Shown one piece after another: positions 1-12,146 of a DNA stretch of 64,000 bases (its first letter is position 1; every line of letters starts with the position of its first letter). A model generated the notes under the pieces. It did no database searches. It was not told the DNA's origin and saw nothing but the letters and a program-made list of their open reading frames with translations. The stretch spans positions 3,410,001 to 3,474,000 of the forward strand of contig NC_089445.1 of assembly GCF_026210795.1 (NCBI RefSeq), written 5' to 3'. A program made the translations under genes and the position numbers. Source of the DNA: Rhizophagus irregularis (taxonomy: Eukaryota > Glomeromycota > Glomeromycetes > Glomerales > Glomeraceae).

Positions 1-2579
1 CGTTTATGTTACACGTGGTTATACAATCATTACACAATGCATACCTCAAATGAGAGTGATTTGATTGTTAAAAGCCTATATTTAGTCCTATTTAAAATTT
101 TCAATAGAACTCAATATTATTAATTTGCGCTATTGGTTTTTTTCCTGAATATAATTACAAATTATTTACTTCTGTGCTAATGTTTCGGCGAAACTGTTTT
201 GCGGTTGGTCCATTTTTGAGCTATTCTGACGAAACTAGAAATTTCACGTAGCTAAATTTGCTAAATTTAGAATTTTCTCATTTAACCATCTCGCAAGATG
301 TAGATTTGAGATATACAGATATACTCCTTGATTAGACAAACCTAAATATGTATTTTCCTCGATGGGCTGATGGACTAAAGCGTAACACAAAATTATGTAT
401 ACAGTATTTCTTGATACCGTGATGAAAATAGTTTATTATTTTTATCACATCATTATTACCTTAGAAAATTCTCGCACTTTTTTTTCCTTGTATACAGCTG
501 TTAAAATGTTTTATATCAGATAATAAAAATTTTGTAAAAAATATATAATTTAATACTGTATTTAATATTTAAAAATAGTGAAATAAAATTTTATTTTATT
601 GGCAACGTGCATTTCTTTATTGGTAAATATATACTTGTGAATCAAATTGCATAAAAAAAAATACATCATAATTTCAGTTTTCTGGGCACAGTTTTATATG
701 TTATTTCTTGTATCATCTCACTAGCAATGAAAAAGTTAGTTGTATTTCTGCGCCTTTTTTGTTTAGTATTTTATCTTATTAGTTACAATTCTCGTTGAAA
801 AATGGGATATCCAATGATAACAGAAGAACGACCAAATGATCTTAAGAAATGGTTTACGGGACACGTTAAACCATTTCTCGAAGAAAATATGAATGATTCA
901 GGATATGATGAATATGACACCAAAAAAAATCCAAGAACAAATTGTCAATGGTTACTTACACTTTCTTTACAGCCATATCTGATATAAAGTAAGAGTAACA
1001 TGGTCATGTGTTGGTATATTTTTTGGAACATTCTCGTTACCGACAGTAATTTTCATGATGCATTTGGTAACTCTTCGTGTTTGAGTAATCCAAACTACAT
1101 ACCTGAAGGGCATCCCATGTGTATGTTGATTTTGATGAAGTAACTCGAATTAATGAACGTGTAGAAAAAAAGGAAGGACGATAATTTGTTAATTTTACGA
1201 AATCAATACAAAAAAAAAATAAGGATAGCAGATATATAGGTTCCAAGGATTATATAGTTAGTTGTTACAACTACAACGCAGCTGTGATTACGAGTACGTG
1301 ATACATAAGATCATGTACTCATGTACTCACGTGTACTACTCTCTTCATTATTTCAAAAATAAAAAAATTTTACACATTACAATATAATGTATACGACGCG
1401 AAATTTATAAAAATAAACAACTGTTATATATAAAAGAAAAAATTGCAAATTTTCTTTTTATCGAAGAATTAAGTAATCAACAAAAATATAAAGAAAAAAA
1501 GAAAGAATAACAACGCGATTTATTGGATTATTCTTCTAGATTCATGTATACGCATTACAAAAAAAAAAAAGAATATGGATTGGAAAAAAGTAAAAGTGTG
1601 AATTAAATATACTTTTTTTTCTAGTTTTTAGTGGTTGGTAGAAGAAGAAATAAATTGCAGCTTGAGTGTGTAAAATAGTAAGGAAGCGATGTTGTATGAA
1701 TTATAATAAATGTTGTTTACTTAATAAACTAACAAAAACAAATTTTTTTTCTTAATAATTAACGCCACGACTTAGACTTTATTTAGATTTATAAACATTT
1801 GAATTTAGATTTATTCGCCCATAATCACGAAATTTATTAAGACAGGTTAATCTTTCATAAATCTTACAATAATTATACGTTTAATTTTTACAAAAAAATA
1901 AAAGTTATCTAAATTTAACAACTATATAAATTTTATACAATGACTTTTTACTGGGCGTCATTATGCGTGTAAACACTGTGTAAACTGAATTGCGGTCAGT
2001 TGATACATTCGTGTGACCTGGAAAAATAAAAATTTATCATTATAATCGCCATTGCAAAATGATTGTCATCATAGAAGTTCGTATATGCACAAACTGATTA
2101 ACATAAGTATATCATGCGAATTTTTTGTGATGATATGCAGGGATGAGTTTTATACTTGAAAAAAATAGTTACCATCATCTGAATGTTTTTATTGGGTCTC
2201 ATTTATTTAACATATTCATGATGCATGTAGTTACGCCAGCATTTATCATGAGAAAATTAAACATATCTTTTAAACATAATACAAATATAACCATAAGCGA
2301 AATATTAAAGTGAAATTTTCTTTGAAGGCCTAATTTGTATCGGCGTATCGTCCCTATGAAAAAAGAAAAATGCCCAAAACGGGCTCAACATATCAGACGT
2401 TTTTGGTATTTTATATGGCGTACTACTTTACTATATGCTCAAGAAGGGCAATAAAAAGGGGTCAATTTGATTTTTTTCGATTCGAGTTTTTAAGGTCTTA
2501 ACATACAACAAGTTAATTATTTTTTATTTTTTACTATCATATATTTACTTATTCATTAAACTTATCGTTAATGGATAAT
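1..2579. other. AT-rich stretch without a confident gene
   Basis: I see no gene here that I can support. A 61-codon plus-strand ORF at 802-987 begins with a good ATG and has a mixed, protein-like composition, but it has no recognisable domain and no clear continuation through splice sites. Around 1280-1335 there are short overlapping repeats of the type catgtactca. The remainder is low-complexity A/T runs. Confidence 0.5.
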
Positions 2580-2608
2580 TTGATGACCTGTGTAACCCAT
2601 TTTATTAT
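2580..2608 (+). promoter_or_regulatory. Bacterial sigma70-like promoter before the amine oxidase
   Basis: TTGATG at 2580-2585 is followed by a 17-nt spacer and TATTAT at 2603-2608, which fits the bacterial -35/-10 arrangement. It lies 33 nt before the start codon of the amine-oxidase gene. Such boxes arise by chance in AT-rich DNA. The call rests on the combination with the ribosome-binding sequence and the hairpin after the gene. Confidence 0.35.
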
Positions 2609-2630
2609 AAATATACCCTTAAAAGTCTGA

Positions 2631-2635
2631 AAGGA
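2631..2635 (+). promoter_or_regulatory. Shine-Dalgarno-like sequence
   Basis: AAGGA lies 6 nt before the ATG at 2642, which is ideal bacterial spacing. A fungal gene has no use for it. It supports the ATG at 2642 as the ancestral start and the idea that the unit came from a bacterium. Confidence 0.4.
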
Positions 2636-2641
2636 TTTTCA

Positions 2642-4299
2642 ATGTCATCTCACATGTTTTCCGATGTTCCTCCGGGAAAACCCAGCTTAAGAGCCGCGTA
2701 TGAGCAATGGCTTAAATTACAGAATCCGGTTGAGAGAACCGAACCGGGCAATCATCCCAAAATTCCACCCAAGGAACTTAATGTAGGCATTGTAGGTGGC
2801 GGAATGTCCGGCCTGTATGCCGCTTTAATTTTGCAGTCTCATGGAGCAAAGGTATCTATTTTTGAAAAAAACACGCGTCAGCGCTTAGGCGGGCGTGTAT
2901 ATACGCACCGTTTTACACAGGAGCCCAATCAGTATTTTGAAGCAGGCGCCATGCGTTTGCCGGAGACCTCTGAGCAACAACCGGTCTTTGATCTTATTGA
3001 CTATCTTAATGAAAAACTTCCGGGGGAATCCTGCATTAAAACCATTCCTTACGTGCTTTACGATGATAAGGGCAATCTGGTTTTGATAAACAATAAGTTT
3101 GGCCCGGATGGCAAAACAATGAGTGTTTCTTATGCAAATGCCAATCCGGATAAACTGGGCTTTTCTTCTAAGGCTATAGAATGCAACAAGACGGCAAATC
3201 AACTCATATACGAGAAGTTATATGGCCATATTTGGATGCGCTAAAAAAAGATTTTGCCAAGGGGTTTCAGGAAATTATCAAGTTTGACGATTTTTCTTTC
3301 CGTGCATACCTTGTGCAAGTTGCAGAATGGGACGAAGATAGAATCAATTATGTCGAAGTTATGACGTCTCAGACAAACCAATTCCAAAACAGTTTTACTG
3401 AACTGGTTATTGAGAATATGGATTTCTCGCAGGCAAGCTGGAAAACAATAGAAAATGGAATGGAGCGTTTACCGCATGGATGCGCCCAGTTAATTGGTTC
3501 TGAGAATATTTTTACGGGGGCTGAAGTTTATAAAATTGAAGATGTATCTGACGGCGTAAATATTTATCACTCGGAATCATCCGCACCGGTAAAATTCGAT
3601 AAAGTCCTTATGGCGTTGCCTCCCGCAGCATTACGGACCATTGAGACGCCAACATGGTCCCCCGATAAAATGCATGCGATACGCGCCCTTCATTTTGAAC
3701 CGCTATATAAAATTGGTTTAAGATTTAAAACGCGCTTCTGGGAAAAAGTGAGCCCACCGTCCAAAGGAGGCCAAAGCATAACCGATCTGCCGTCACGTTG
3801 GTTTGTATATCCATCCTATGGTATTGGTGATAACGGACCCGGCGTATTGTTATTGTATGCGTGGATGACAGATGCTATCGCTTTTTTACCTAAAAATGAA
3901 AAAGAGCGTATTTGCTTAGGTTTACGTGATTTGAAGAAAGTCTATGGTGATCAGGTCGACATAGACGATCAGTTTATTGAAGGATATTCAATTAACTGGA
4001 CAGATGAAGAATCAACAGGAGACGCTATGTTTTTTCCAGGCCAGTTTCGTAACTTGTTTAATATTGCAAGAGCTCCAGAAGGAAATGTCTATTTTGCCGG
4101 CGAGCATTTGAGCGTTCATCACACTTGGATTTTGGGAGCGTTGGATTCTGCGCTTTTAGCATGTCAGCAAATGTTAGGGGAACCGAACATCATGCCTTTA
4201 AGACCAACAACAAAACAAAATCCGCCGAAGCATGATTATGACTATAGTGATTGCATAAAAGCAAAACCTATGGCTGTTTACCGGGATCAAAGAACGTAA
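2642..4299 (+). pseudogene. FAD-dependent amine oxidase (L-amino-acid/monoamine oxidase family), frameshifted
   Basis: Two overlapping frames make one flavin amine oxidase of about 552 codons. Members oxidise amines or amino acids with FAD, releasing ammonia and hydrogen peroxide. The first frame (2642-3244) holds the dinucleotide-binding GGGMSG at residues 52-57, the ribose-binding Glu at 75 and GGR at 83-85. The second frame (to 4299) holds the C-terminal FAD motif FAGEHLSVHHTW. The frame moves by one base near 3205-3220, consistent with loss of a single nucleotide in a conserved region; no intron fits. The gene is intronless. Sample 60-nt lines have 40-48% G+C, against about 25% outside, and codons such as GGC, CCG and GCG are common. 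I see no signal peptide. The exact substrate cannot be told. A frameshift from sequencing error would make it an intact gene; bacterial contamination in the assembly is also possible. Confidence 0.82.
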
Positions 4300-4310
4300 A
4301 AATCGTGACC

Positions 4311-4343
4311 CCGAAGCATGATAGATATTATGCTTTGGTTTAA
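4311..4343 (+). terminator. Hairpin resembling a bacterial terminator
   Basis: CCGAAGCAT (4311-4319) pairs with ATGCTTTGG (4330-4338) over 9 bp with one G-T pair and a 10-nt loop. TTTAAA follows. It lies 12 nt after the stop codon of the amine oxidase. The T-tract is weak, so this is only a terminator-like structure. Confidence 0.3.
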
Positions 4344-4846
4344 AGATCTCTTACTCGAGGAAAAACCAACTATTATAAATATAAAAAACGTCCGTATTTT
4401 CATATAAAAGTTCGATTATATCTCCGTTTAATCAAATGTGAAGGAAAGATTATAAATGGAAGGATATTATATTGATAACATATATATTGAATATTTTAAC
4501 AATAAAGGAGAATATTTGTAGACATGAGAATTAATTTATTAAATGTGACTTCATAATCCGAATAAAAATGAATCCAACATTATGTAAGTATAAGTTGATA
4601 AAGAATCGCTAAAATCGGCTATAAACTATTTATAACTATCATAAAATGCACAGCAAATGTCCCAAATCCATATTTTGACGCGGATTTTCTATGCTAGTGT
4701 ATATGGATATTATTTTACCAGGCGATTGTAAAACATATAAAAGGATTATTTCTAGAGAAACGCTTTTGTATTTCTTTTCCTCCAACAAGTAAAAAAAAAT
4801 ATCAATTTCACATAAAACTAATAAAACAAAATCTATCAAAAAAAAA

Positions 4847-5056
4847 ATGTTCTCAAACTCGGGTATTTTTTTGATCGCAGTCTTCGGCGTCACAATTGTT
4901 TTTTTCGAGATGCTGACCCATGGTGTCCTAACTATGGAAATGATCCAGAGCATTTTTTCAGGAAATATAAACATTTATATAATCTTTGCCATCGCTATCT
5001 TTTTTTTTCGCAAATATCTAATGGGATCACGAGATAATAATCTCGAAAAACATTAA
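4847..5056 (+). CDS. Small two-helix membrane protein, hypothetical
   Basis: A 69-codon ORF starts with an ATG after an A-rich leader, as other genes here do. Residues about 5-28 and 42-57 are strongly hydrophobic and could form two membrane helices, and the tail is charged (RDNNLEKH). No family is recognised. The opposite strand is also open over part of the region (4639-4974), as happens in AT-rich DNA, so the ORF may be fortuitous. Confidence 0.3.
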   Translation: MFSNSGIFLIAVFGVTIVFFEMLTHGVLTMEMIQSIFSGNINIYIIFAIAIFFFRKYLMGSRDNNLEKH

Positions 5057-5597
5057 GTAATGAGTAAAAAATTATATACGTCATGCATATATACACTTAT
5101 CTGTGTTATGCTGCGCCTTATTCTTTTCTAGCAGGATAAAACTGATTTTCTTTCACAAGTCACGTTTCCACGAGACAATATTTTGAGTAAATATTTAACT
5201 ATCAGCAACTAAAAGCCTGCGCCGGACAAAACATATAAAACCAGGTCTGGGCAAATACTATTAACTTTAATTGTATTTCTTTTTAAAAACATTATACGTT
5301 GAAAAAGTTCAGAGTTCATTCTAGATTTTTTTGCTGAAAGCAAATTTCCTATACAGATGAATACAAAACATATCGGGTATATATTATTTATGAAAAAAAA
5401 TGAATTGCATCAAGTTTATGGCCCTTTTTAATAATATGAGGAAAAGGGAAAGTCATTCTCCAACGCAATTATACAATATTTTATCAATCGAAATTGGTCT
5501 TAGTGCTAGCACATCAGCTAGTTTCTATCGTCATCAAAAATCACCAAGAAGAACTTATGGATAAAATTATCGAATAAGTTGAAAAGGTTTTTCCAAT

Positions 5598-5629
5598 AGT
5601 AGCAGTAGTAGCAGTAGTAGTAGCAGTAT
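5598..5629. repeat. AGT/AGC trinucleotide microsatellite
   Basis: About ten AGT and AGC units lie in tandem, looking like poly-serine codons. The surrounding frame is not open over a useful length, so this is treated as a simple repeat and not as an exon. Confidence 0.7.
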
Positions 5630-5940
5630 AATTCGCAATAGTGATAATAATGTTAATAGTGCGGAGTAGTGAGAAGGAACCATCGTATTATGGTTTAGGG
5701 GGCCGGCGGAAAGCATGATATTATTTCATTTCGTGATTTATTCCTCCCTTTTACTCCAATATCTTTTATTAGTTTCATTTTTTACTTATCCGTCCGGCCC
5801 CTTTCTCATGTATTACTTTACAAAAATATATTAAAGATTTTACTTTGAATTTTTTTAAACGTGTTGTGTATTTTGAAAGTGACATTAATATTTATTAATA
5901 TTTATTAATTTATTCTTTTATTATTAGATTTTTACTTCAA

Positions 5941-6058
5941 ATCACTGGGGGTGATCATCACCGTTGGCCAGAATTATCAATTTTTACCAGCACTATATTT
6001 TTTTAATGCTGGTCGATCATCATAATTTCAGTCACCGGTGATCATCACCTCCGGTGAT
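5941..6058. mobile_element. 118-bp MITE-like element with 22-bp inverted ends
   Basis: The left end (ATCACTGGGGGTGATCATC...) matches the reverse complement of the right end over 22 bp with two mismatches. A nested ACCAGCA/TGCTGGT hairpin sits in the middle. Related fragments with gatgatcatcactggtgat appear at 35625-35655 and 35795-35825. No coding capacity is present. Confidence 0.55.
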
Positions 6059-6503
6059 AGTTGGAAAAATTCTTTTTATTAATTACATTTACTTTCACTG
6101 GTCGCATGCTATACTTTTTTGGTAACTTTTCGTATTACTCATTTTGACCCACTCGTGTAACAGGTAATATATTAGATGATGTGATCAAGTGATAAATATA
6201 AATATAAGCCACGTAAAACTAAGATACGATTCAACTTTTTCTCAACTCTCTCTAACTATATAAAATGTCTCAAAAAAGAACTGTAAAGCGTGAGACTAAA
6301 AAAACTAAGTAATGCAGTTCTAATTTTTTTTTTGAATACCATCTCTTCCCATATATTAACTAATCTTTGTTGTTAGGTTGATTGATACGTCTGAGAAAAT
6401 TTCGGCTAATGAATGTATAAAAAAAACTTTTATGTTTGTAATGCTGAAATAAATCTCGTCCCATTACCAGGTATAATATTATTTTCTGTCTTAATAAGTA
6501 AAG

Positions 6504-6761
6504 TTGAATATTTTTTTTGAACTCGGAATTCCAGGAAAGGAACTTTTAGAGCCAGTCCGTACTCTTAAAAGAAAATCAGTCTCTGACTGGACGGAGCAAG
6601 ATGTCATGCCACTAGCTGAATTACTAGCAGGAAGAATAGGAATTGACGGTATCGGAGAGAACTTTTCGGGCGCGAGTGCCTTTGGTAGTATCAGCGAAGA
6701 CTTGTCAAAATTTGTCTTCGAACATCCAAAATCAGATCAATTATTGATCCGGTCTACGTAA
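6504..6761 (+). CDS. Probable exon of an unrecognised protein
   Basis: About 75 codons of clearly protein-like sequence run from near 6534 to a stop at 6761 (central motif SVSDWTEQDVMPLAELLAGR). No ATG starts the frame; the open frame begins at a TTG, so an upstream exon is likely. A short ATG ORF at 6265 (MSQKRTVKRETKKTK) contains a possible donor gtaaag at 6283 (phase 0), and ag at 6538-6539 would be a phase-matching acceptor. That join is a guess. A donor-like GTAACT also sits at the 3' end, so the gene may continue or be truncated. I do not recognise the family. Confidence 0.4.
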   Translation: MNIFFELGIPGKELLEPVRTLKRKSVSDWTEQDVMPLAELLAGRIGIDGIGENFSGASAFGSISEDLSKFVFEHPKSDQLLIRST

Positions 6762-7702
6762 CTATCGACTTAACAACGTGTGCAAACAATGTGCCTCCAG
6801 CTTGCAAGGAACATATGTAGATCTTCGGGCTATTCTACAAAATTCAACTCTTCCAGCAACTTTGTTTTAATCATTTACGTAGTTGCTTTGCCCTGCTTAT
6901 TATAAATATGTTTTTCTATTATATTTAGCATAATGCAAACCATTATTTTTACCTTTCACTAATATAGAGTTATTTCTTCTATCTGCTTTAAAGTACTTTG
7001 TCTTATGAATTTGTATAACAAAAAAAAAATGTATTATTCAAAATAATTATAACATTTGAAAAAAAATAAAATGTGCTTTTATATATCAGATTAATAAGAG
7101 GATTGTTACTTTGTATGGGATGTTTTTATTTCCAAGTATACACAAGTTAAAAAAATAAAGACCGGTGTGAACTTTATTAATTTATATACGTGATAAATTT
7201 TAATGAAGAATGTTGACTCCGAAGGTTATTGATTGCTTAATTTCAATAATGTTAAGATTTACATCCTCAAGTAGAGTAGTCGAGTACAAAACAATCATAT
7301 ATTGTCATTACATAATACAGAAAAATCGAATGGAAGTTCTAACACATGAAAAAAAATCATGTTAATTTTGAGAGAACCACCCACTTAATTTCCCAGAAAC
7401 ATATTTACCTGGAGAACTTTTCTCCAACTAAACTTCTCTTCCTTCTCTATATTTCTTCGCGGTCTAAAAATAATAGTGTTATTTAGTAATTTTTCATAGA
7501 GACCGATCGCCTTAATAACCAAAGGGTAATACTTACATAAAATGCTTTTGTAAGACTCAATTTCTTAATTCGTTCATTTATTATTCTAGGAATATCATCC
7601 CAATAAAAGCGTTTCTTCTTATTTGGAGTAATATGGTATTCGAAGATTTCTTTGTTTTCGTTCGTTAATGAGAAGACGAGTCTGAGAATCTGCCCACTCG
7701 CC

Positions 7703-7741
<39 letters not shown>

Positions 7742-7883
7742 AAAGAGTGATGTGTTAGACTGATCAAATATAATAATTATAATGGTGGCTTAGCTAAGAT
7801 TAAGGAGGCGGAATCTCATTGGACGATCGTCTCGTGATTTATAGAAACTCGCCTGAAACTATCCTGGAACTGTCGTGGAACTA
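6762..7883. other. Intergenic; possible minus-strand exon and (TA)n microsatellite
   Basis: No firm gene. A minus-strand ORF at 7483-7767 has a protein-like part (motif KRFYWDDIPRIINERIKK), but its start is built from a (TA)n run at 7709-7734. It could be one exon of an unknown gene. The rest is AT-rich. Confidence 0.35.
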
Positions 7884-9596
7884 ATATGGGGGAAAGAAGG
7901 TAAAAAAAAGGTAAAAAAAGGTAAAAAAGAAAACAATAAATAAAATAGAATAAAAAATAAGCAGATCATGGCTTAAATTTAAAATAAATGTAGTCCTCCC
8001 CAAATAATTAGGATCTACTTTTATTTATTTGTTTCAGACTTTTCAGCCAAACGATACGAAAGTGATGTAAATTGTAATTCGTGTAAAATAATATTGTGTT
8101 ACGAAAAAAAAATAGGATTAATATAAAAAATGTGACTCAGAAAACTCATAGAAGGATGAAGATATAGTCCGATCATCATGGAAACATGGTTGACTCAGGA
8201 ACGATCAAGTCGATCAACGATTCACACAATAATAAATCTCACATCACCTGATTAGGCAAAGTTAAAATTTTTTTCTCTAGATATAAAGAGATAAACAAAA
8301 ATTTGTTTGTGGAATATTATTACTCTTTTTATTACCTAATTTTGGGAATGATTTTTGTCATCAAAATTAATTAACGTTTATTATCGTTTATTTCGGAATA
8401 ACAAGAAAAAAAAGTTGTTTGTTTAGGAAAATTTATTTTATTACGAAGGGATTAATTGAAAACTTTAAGATAAGAAAAATTTTTCAATTGAAAAAAATCA
8501 GAATATATATTATATGTTGTTATATGATGTATTTGATGTATTTGCAGTTTGTATTTATGTTGTATGTGTTGTTTAAATGATAAAATAGGAATTTAAAGGA
8601 AAGGATGATTTTTCATTGAAAAAATATATAATAGGATTACAATTATTTAGTACTTAACCAGAAATGATAGGCGTATTTTACTATTTGTACATATTTTTTA
8701 TTAAGATAAGGTCAATTGTTATAACAGCACGTTTAATTGTATATATTTTGTTTTCCATTTACGATTCTATGTTAAAAGTTAATAATTTCTTTCGGTAATT
8801 ACCTCACAATAATTACATGTATATTATTATCAATTAATATCACAGATTTGGCCACGTACCAATCAGAATGCTAGATTTTGTAGATTTTGGTTAACTGATA
8901 AAATTATATTTAACAACGATATTATCATGTGACCCATTGTATGATTTTTACAAAATTATCGGGAAATTATTCTGTATAGGAGTACGGTCATCGACTTTAC
9001 GACTTTACCTCTTATGGTTTAAATAATTTTCTTTATAAAATTTACTTTAATATTTGTATTTGTTTTAAGAAAGAAAAAAAAAAAATTATTATTATTTATA
9101 TTAAAATATTCTTTATTTGTTGCATGCAGTTTTCTGTTTTGACGAAATCGTTCATCAATTGATATAAAAATATTATTTTAACTCGAAAATAAAAACATAT
9201 TATATCTGTTATACATAACTGAATATACAAAAAACTTTTTTTATTGTATACAAAAAAAAAAAAAATTCTTTTTTTTCATTTACGTTTACGTTACATTATA
9301 ATATTTTTTACTTTTAAAAAAAACTTGCGTAAATGAATGAATGAATGAATTAATTAATTAATTAATTTTTTTTTTTTTTAAAGTTGCAAGTTTTTTTTTT
9401 TACTACCAAAAAAAATTATTTTTTTTTTATATATAAAAGTGAAAGATCAAGAAAAAAAAAATAAGAAAAAAAAATAATTCTTTTTTGTATTATAAAATAA
9501 CCCCCTCTTTGGTGTTTAACCCTAATATTTTTTTTAACAACGAAAAAAAAAATTCCTTTACGAATTTTTTATTTCATATTTTTTGTTTTTTTCACA

Positions 9597-9851
9597 TTGA
9601 AAAAAAAAACAATATTCGCAATGAATCAATCTGATTATGCTCATAATTCCAATTTTACTGAAACTAACGAACGTACTCCTTCAAACGTTCCATCTTACGC
9701 TAGTCTTGTTATTCGAAGGCGAAATAATCGTCGAATAAGACATGAAAGACATGGAATTATAATTGATACAATTCGTATTAGGAGATTACCAACTCAAATT
9801 ACAAACAATCCATCCATAAATCAATTTTTTAACGGATTTTCTTTCCCCTAA
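9597..9851 (+). CDS. Small Arg-rich protein, copy A of a three-copy family
   Basis: This is an 84-codon ORF; if the second ATG at 9618 is used it is 77 codons, which matches the start of the other copies. The C-terminal half (RRLPTQITNNPSINQF and then FNGFSFP) is the same in all three copies. Compared with copy B it carries 12 extra codons in frame, one synonymous change and one Gln/Arg change. The protein is basic with an RRRNNRR cluster and has no signal peptide or membrane segment. No known family comes to mind. It follows the leader ttcacattgaaaaaaaa. Preservation of frame inside otherwise decayed repeats suggests that it is, or recently was, translated. Confidence 0.6.
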   Translation: MKKKTIFAMNQSDYAHNSNFTETNERTPSNVPSYASLVIRRRNNRRIRHERHGIIIDTIRIRRLPTQITNNPSINQFFNGFSFP

Positions 9852-10984
9852 AATAAGGGTAAGCATTGATTCATATTGAATATATAATATTATTAACAAA
9901 AAAAGTAACTATCGAAAAATAATTTATCAATAAGTTTAATGTTTTTAGAACAATCAATATTATATATGAAAACTACGCCAATTGAAAATCATCCAGTTTT
10001 CGGAATATTTTAAAGTTACACAGAATTCATTTCGCATAATTCAAGTTTATCAAATTATAGTTTGTTAAAAATAAACTGTACATTTTAGTCATTTGTTAAG
10101 GTAACCACCGAACATCGCCATTTGAGGGCTGGTAATAAAAAATGTGCGCAAGATATAAACAAAAAAACCTAACTCACTCTTTTACAATAAAATTTTTTTT
10201 TTTTTACTGCATCAATGACGAAAAGTTTTTCACAAGTGTTGTTTTATTACAATTATTTATTATAAGTATTGTATTGTTTTTTAAAAAAAAAATTATATAA
10301 AAAAAAAAATTTTTTTGTATAAATTAAAATTTAGTGCCCGGATAAATCCGATAATTATCCGGATAAACGCATCTGGATAATTAACTGATATCCGATAATT
10401 ATCCGAGTAAATAAATAAATTAAAGTAAATAAATAAATAAAATAAATAAATAAATAATAAATTTATATATCAAATTGACCGATTGGCACAACTAAACATT
10501 ATTTAAAATAGCACGTCATTTTTCCAATCGGTCATATATATTTTTTTTTTTTACTATCCCAAAATATTTCGAAATTTTTATTTCATATTTTTTTTTTTTT
10601 TTTTTTGAAAATTTTAGTAAAGTTCTTACTACTTTCTTTCAAATTTTTTTAAAAAACTCCTTTAACAAAATTCCCAATAGTTCCTTATGTGATATATTTT
10701 TATATGTATCAAAAAAAAAAGAAACGCAAAATTTATTTCTCACCTTGAAGAAAAAAACAATTTCGAAACTTTTTTTTAATGAATTTAATAATATTTTGGG
10801 AGAACAAAAATGAGATACTTAAAGGTGTCTTTGATTTTAATAAAAAACAATTTGATTTCGTGAAAAATAATTATTTTTTTTTATAAAAAAAACCTTTTTT
10901 TTTACCTAACGAACACAAAAAAAATAAAAATAAATAAATTTCTTCTACAAAAATATATTATAACCATCAGTCAATTAGTCAATT

Positions 10985-11900
10985 ATACTGCAACTTAAGC
11001 TGTCGATTATCTCGGTCAAGCTCATAAATGGACTGATACTGATATTGTCTCCTCTTATAAAGAGAATATGAGTGAACCATGTTCCGATGCCTGTATCAAC
11101 GACCGAACAAACCTTTGGGAAAATTGAATCGTTCCATTGTGAATTCTGTCCTTCGAACTTAAATGCATTGTTAGTAAGATTCGTACTATTTTCGTCTATA
11201 ATTCAAATTCATTATCTTTCTCTCTCATTTCATTTCACAATTATAAAGGGGTTATCGGTTATCAAGGACCTGCAGAATCATCAATATCCAAAGGTAGTAC
11301 TATGCATGAACTGATGCTCACGCTTCGGGTTCTATCATAAATACCAATACTATCGCCCAGGCCGTAACGAATATTTGTACCATTATAGCTAAAGTAGAAA
11401 TTTTAGAAAGTTGTGAGACAGGATACGCCCGATATAGCGTGTTTTTGTCAGTATGACTCAGAATCAATCATGCATTATTCCCTGGGAAGTTATCCCAAAG
11501 GACAATGTATACAAGCGAAGCGGGAACGAGAAGAACAAATATGAGTTTTTATATAACTCCTTTCGATTTGTTTCGTACAGTCAGCTTCGCCTAATAAAAA
11601 ATATCTTTCCACGCACAATTCAGGCCACCGTGTAAAGTTAAGTGCTTATGATAAAAATGCACTTAATGCACTTTATCCTAACTCGTCATACCTCTCCACG
11701 TTAACGAGGAGTTTAAAAATGAAAGGTAATCATAATTTATAATTCGAGCTTTTATATTTTATGAACTGTATCCGACATTTTACTAACTTTATTCCTTATA
11801 ATTTGAATTATTATTCTTAATTTTTTTCGTATAGCTGAAAGAAGATTTAGAAAAAGAAGAAGTGAAAGCAGGAATTGGAGAAAGAGAATAGGAAGAACAG
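10985..11900 (+). pseudogene. Astacin-type zinc metallopeptidase (family M12A), relic A
   Basis: Fragments in the right order identify a ruined astacin: an LWEN-IVP start of the catalytic domain near 11113 (interrupted by TGA), NYKG/GYQG, the zinc-site start HELM at 11305-11316, the Met-turn SIMHY at 11464-11478, and the C-terminal LSAYDKNALNALYP near 11640. Astacins are zinc endopeptidases using HExxHxxGxxH and a Met-turn. Here the zinc helix is frameshifted after HELM, and several stops interrupt every frame, so no protein can be made. After the domain, GTAATC at 11727 and tatag near 11834 mark a remaining intron, followed by a basic tail. Confidence 0.72.
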
Positions 11901-12146
11901 GAGGAAGAAGAAAACAATTATTCACTAATAATATTGTAAATTTTAGTATTTCGCATTATAATAGGTTCTAATCAAATTTCATGTACATTTAATATTCACT
12001 TGCATTTTTTTAAAATAATAGAATAATTATAATTACTTGTAAAGTTGCTTCTTTTTTGAATTCTTAACCCATGAAAAAATGATTATAATTATTAAAATTT
12101 GAAAATACTTTAAATAATTTGTACTACTACTACAGAAAATTAATTA

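Larger units (their letters stand above)
7884..11935 (+). repeat. Dispersed repeat, copy A
   Basis: This block is collinear with 23550-27150 (copy B) and 41960-48030 (copy C), all in the same orientation. Shared landmarks in order are: gcagatcatggctta; gtagtcctcc with aattaggatctac; ggattaatataaaa followed by tgtgactcag; gattaggcaaa; gttgcatgcag; the Arg-rich small ORF; ctcaccttgaagaaaaaa; and a ruined astacin gene with one intron still visible. Copies A and B end together after an Arg/Lys-rich stretch near 11930 and 27150. Copy A alone carries a 59-bp hairpin (10476-10534) with perfect 11-bp arms TGACCGATTGG. Confidence 0.8.

Noticed and set aside
802-987. 61-codon ORF with a reasonable composition
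   Set aside because: It is short, has no domain, and no phase-matched exon before or after it. It is kept only as a note in the region entry.
1290-1335. Short inverted/direct repeats gagtacgtga / catgtactca
   Set aside because: They are too short and irregular to define an element.
2885-3202. 105-codon minus-strand ORF in the amine-oxidase gene
   Set aside because: It is the complement of the FAD-binding domain; the plus frame has clear family motifs.
11072-11635. Two plus-strand ORFs of 80 and 60 codons
   Set aside because: They are out-of-frame readings of the dead astacin gene in copy A.
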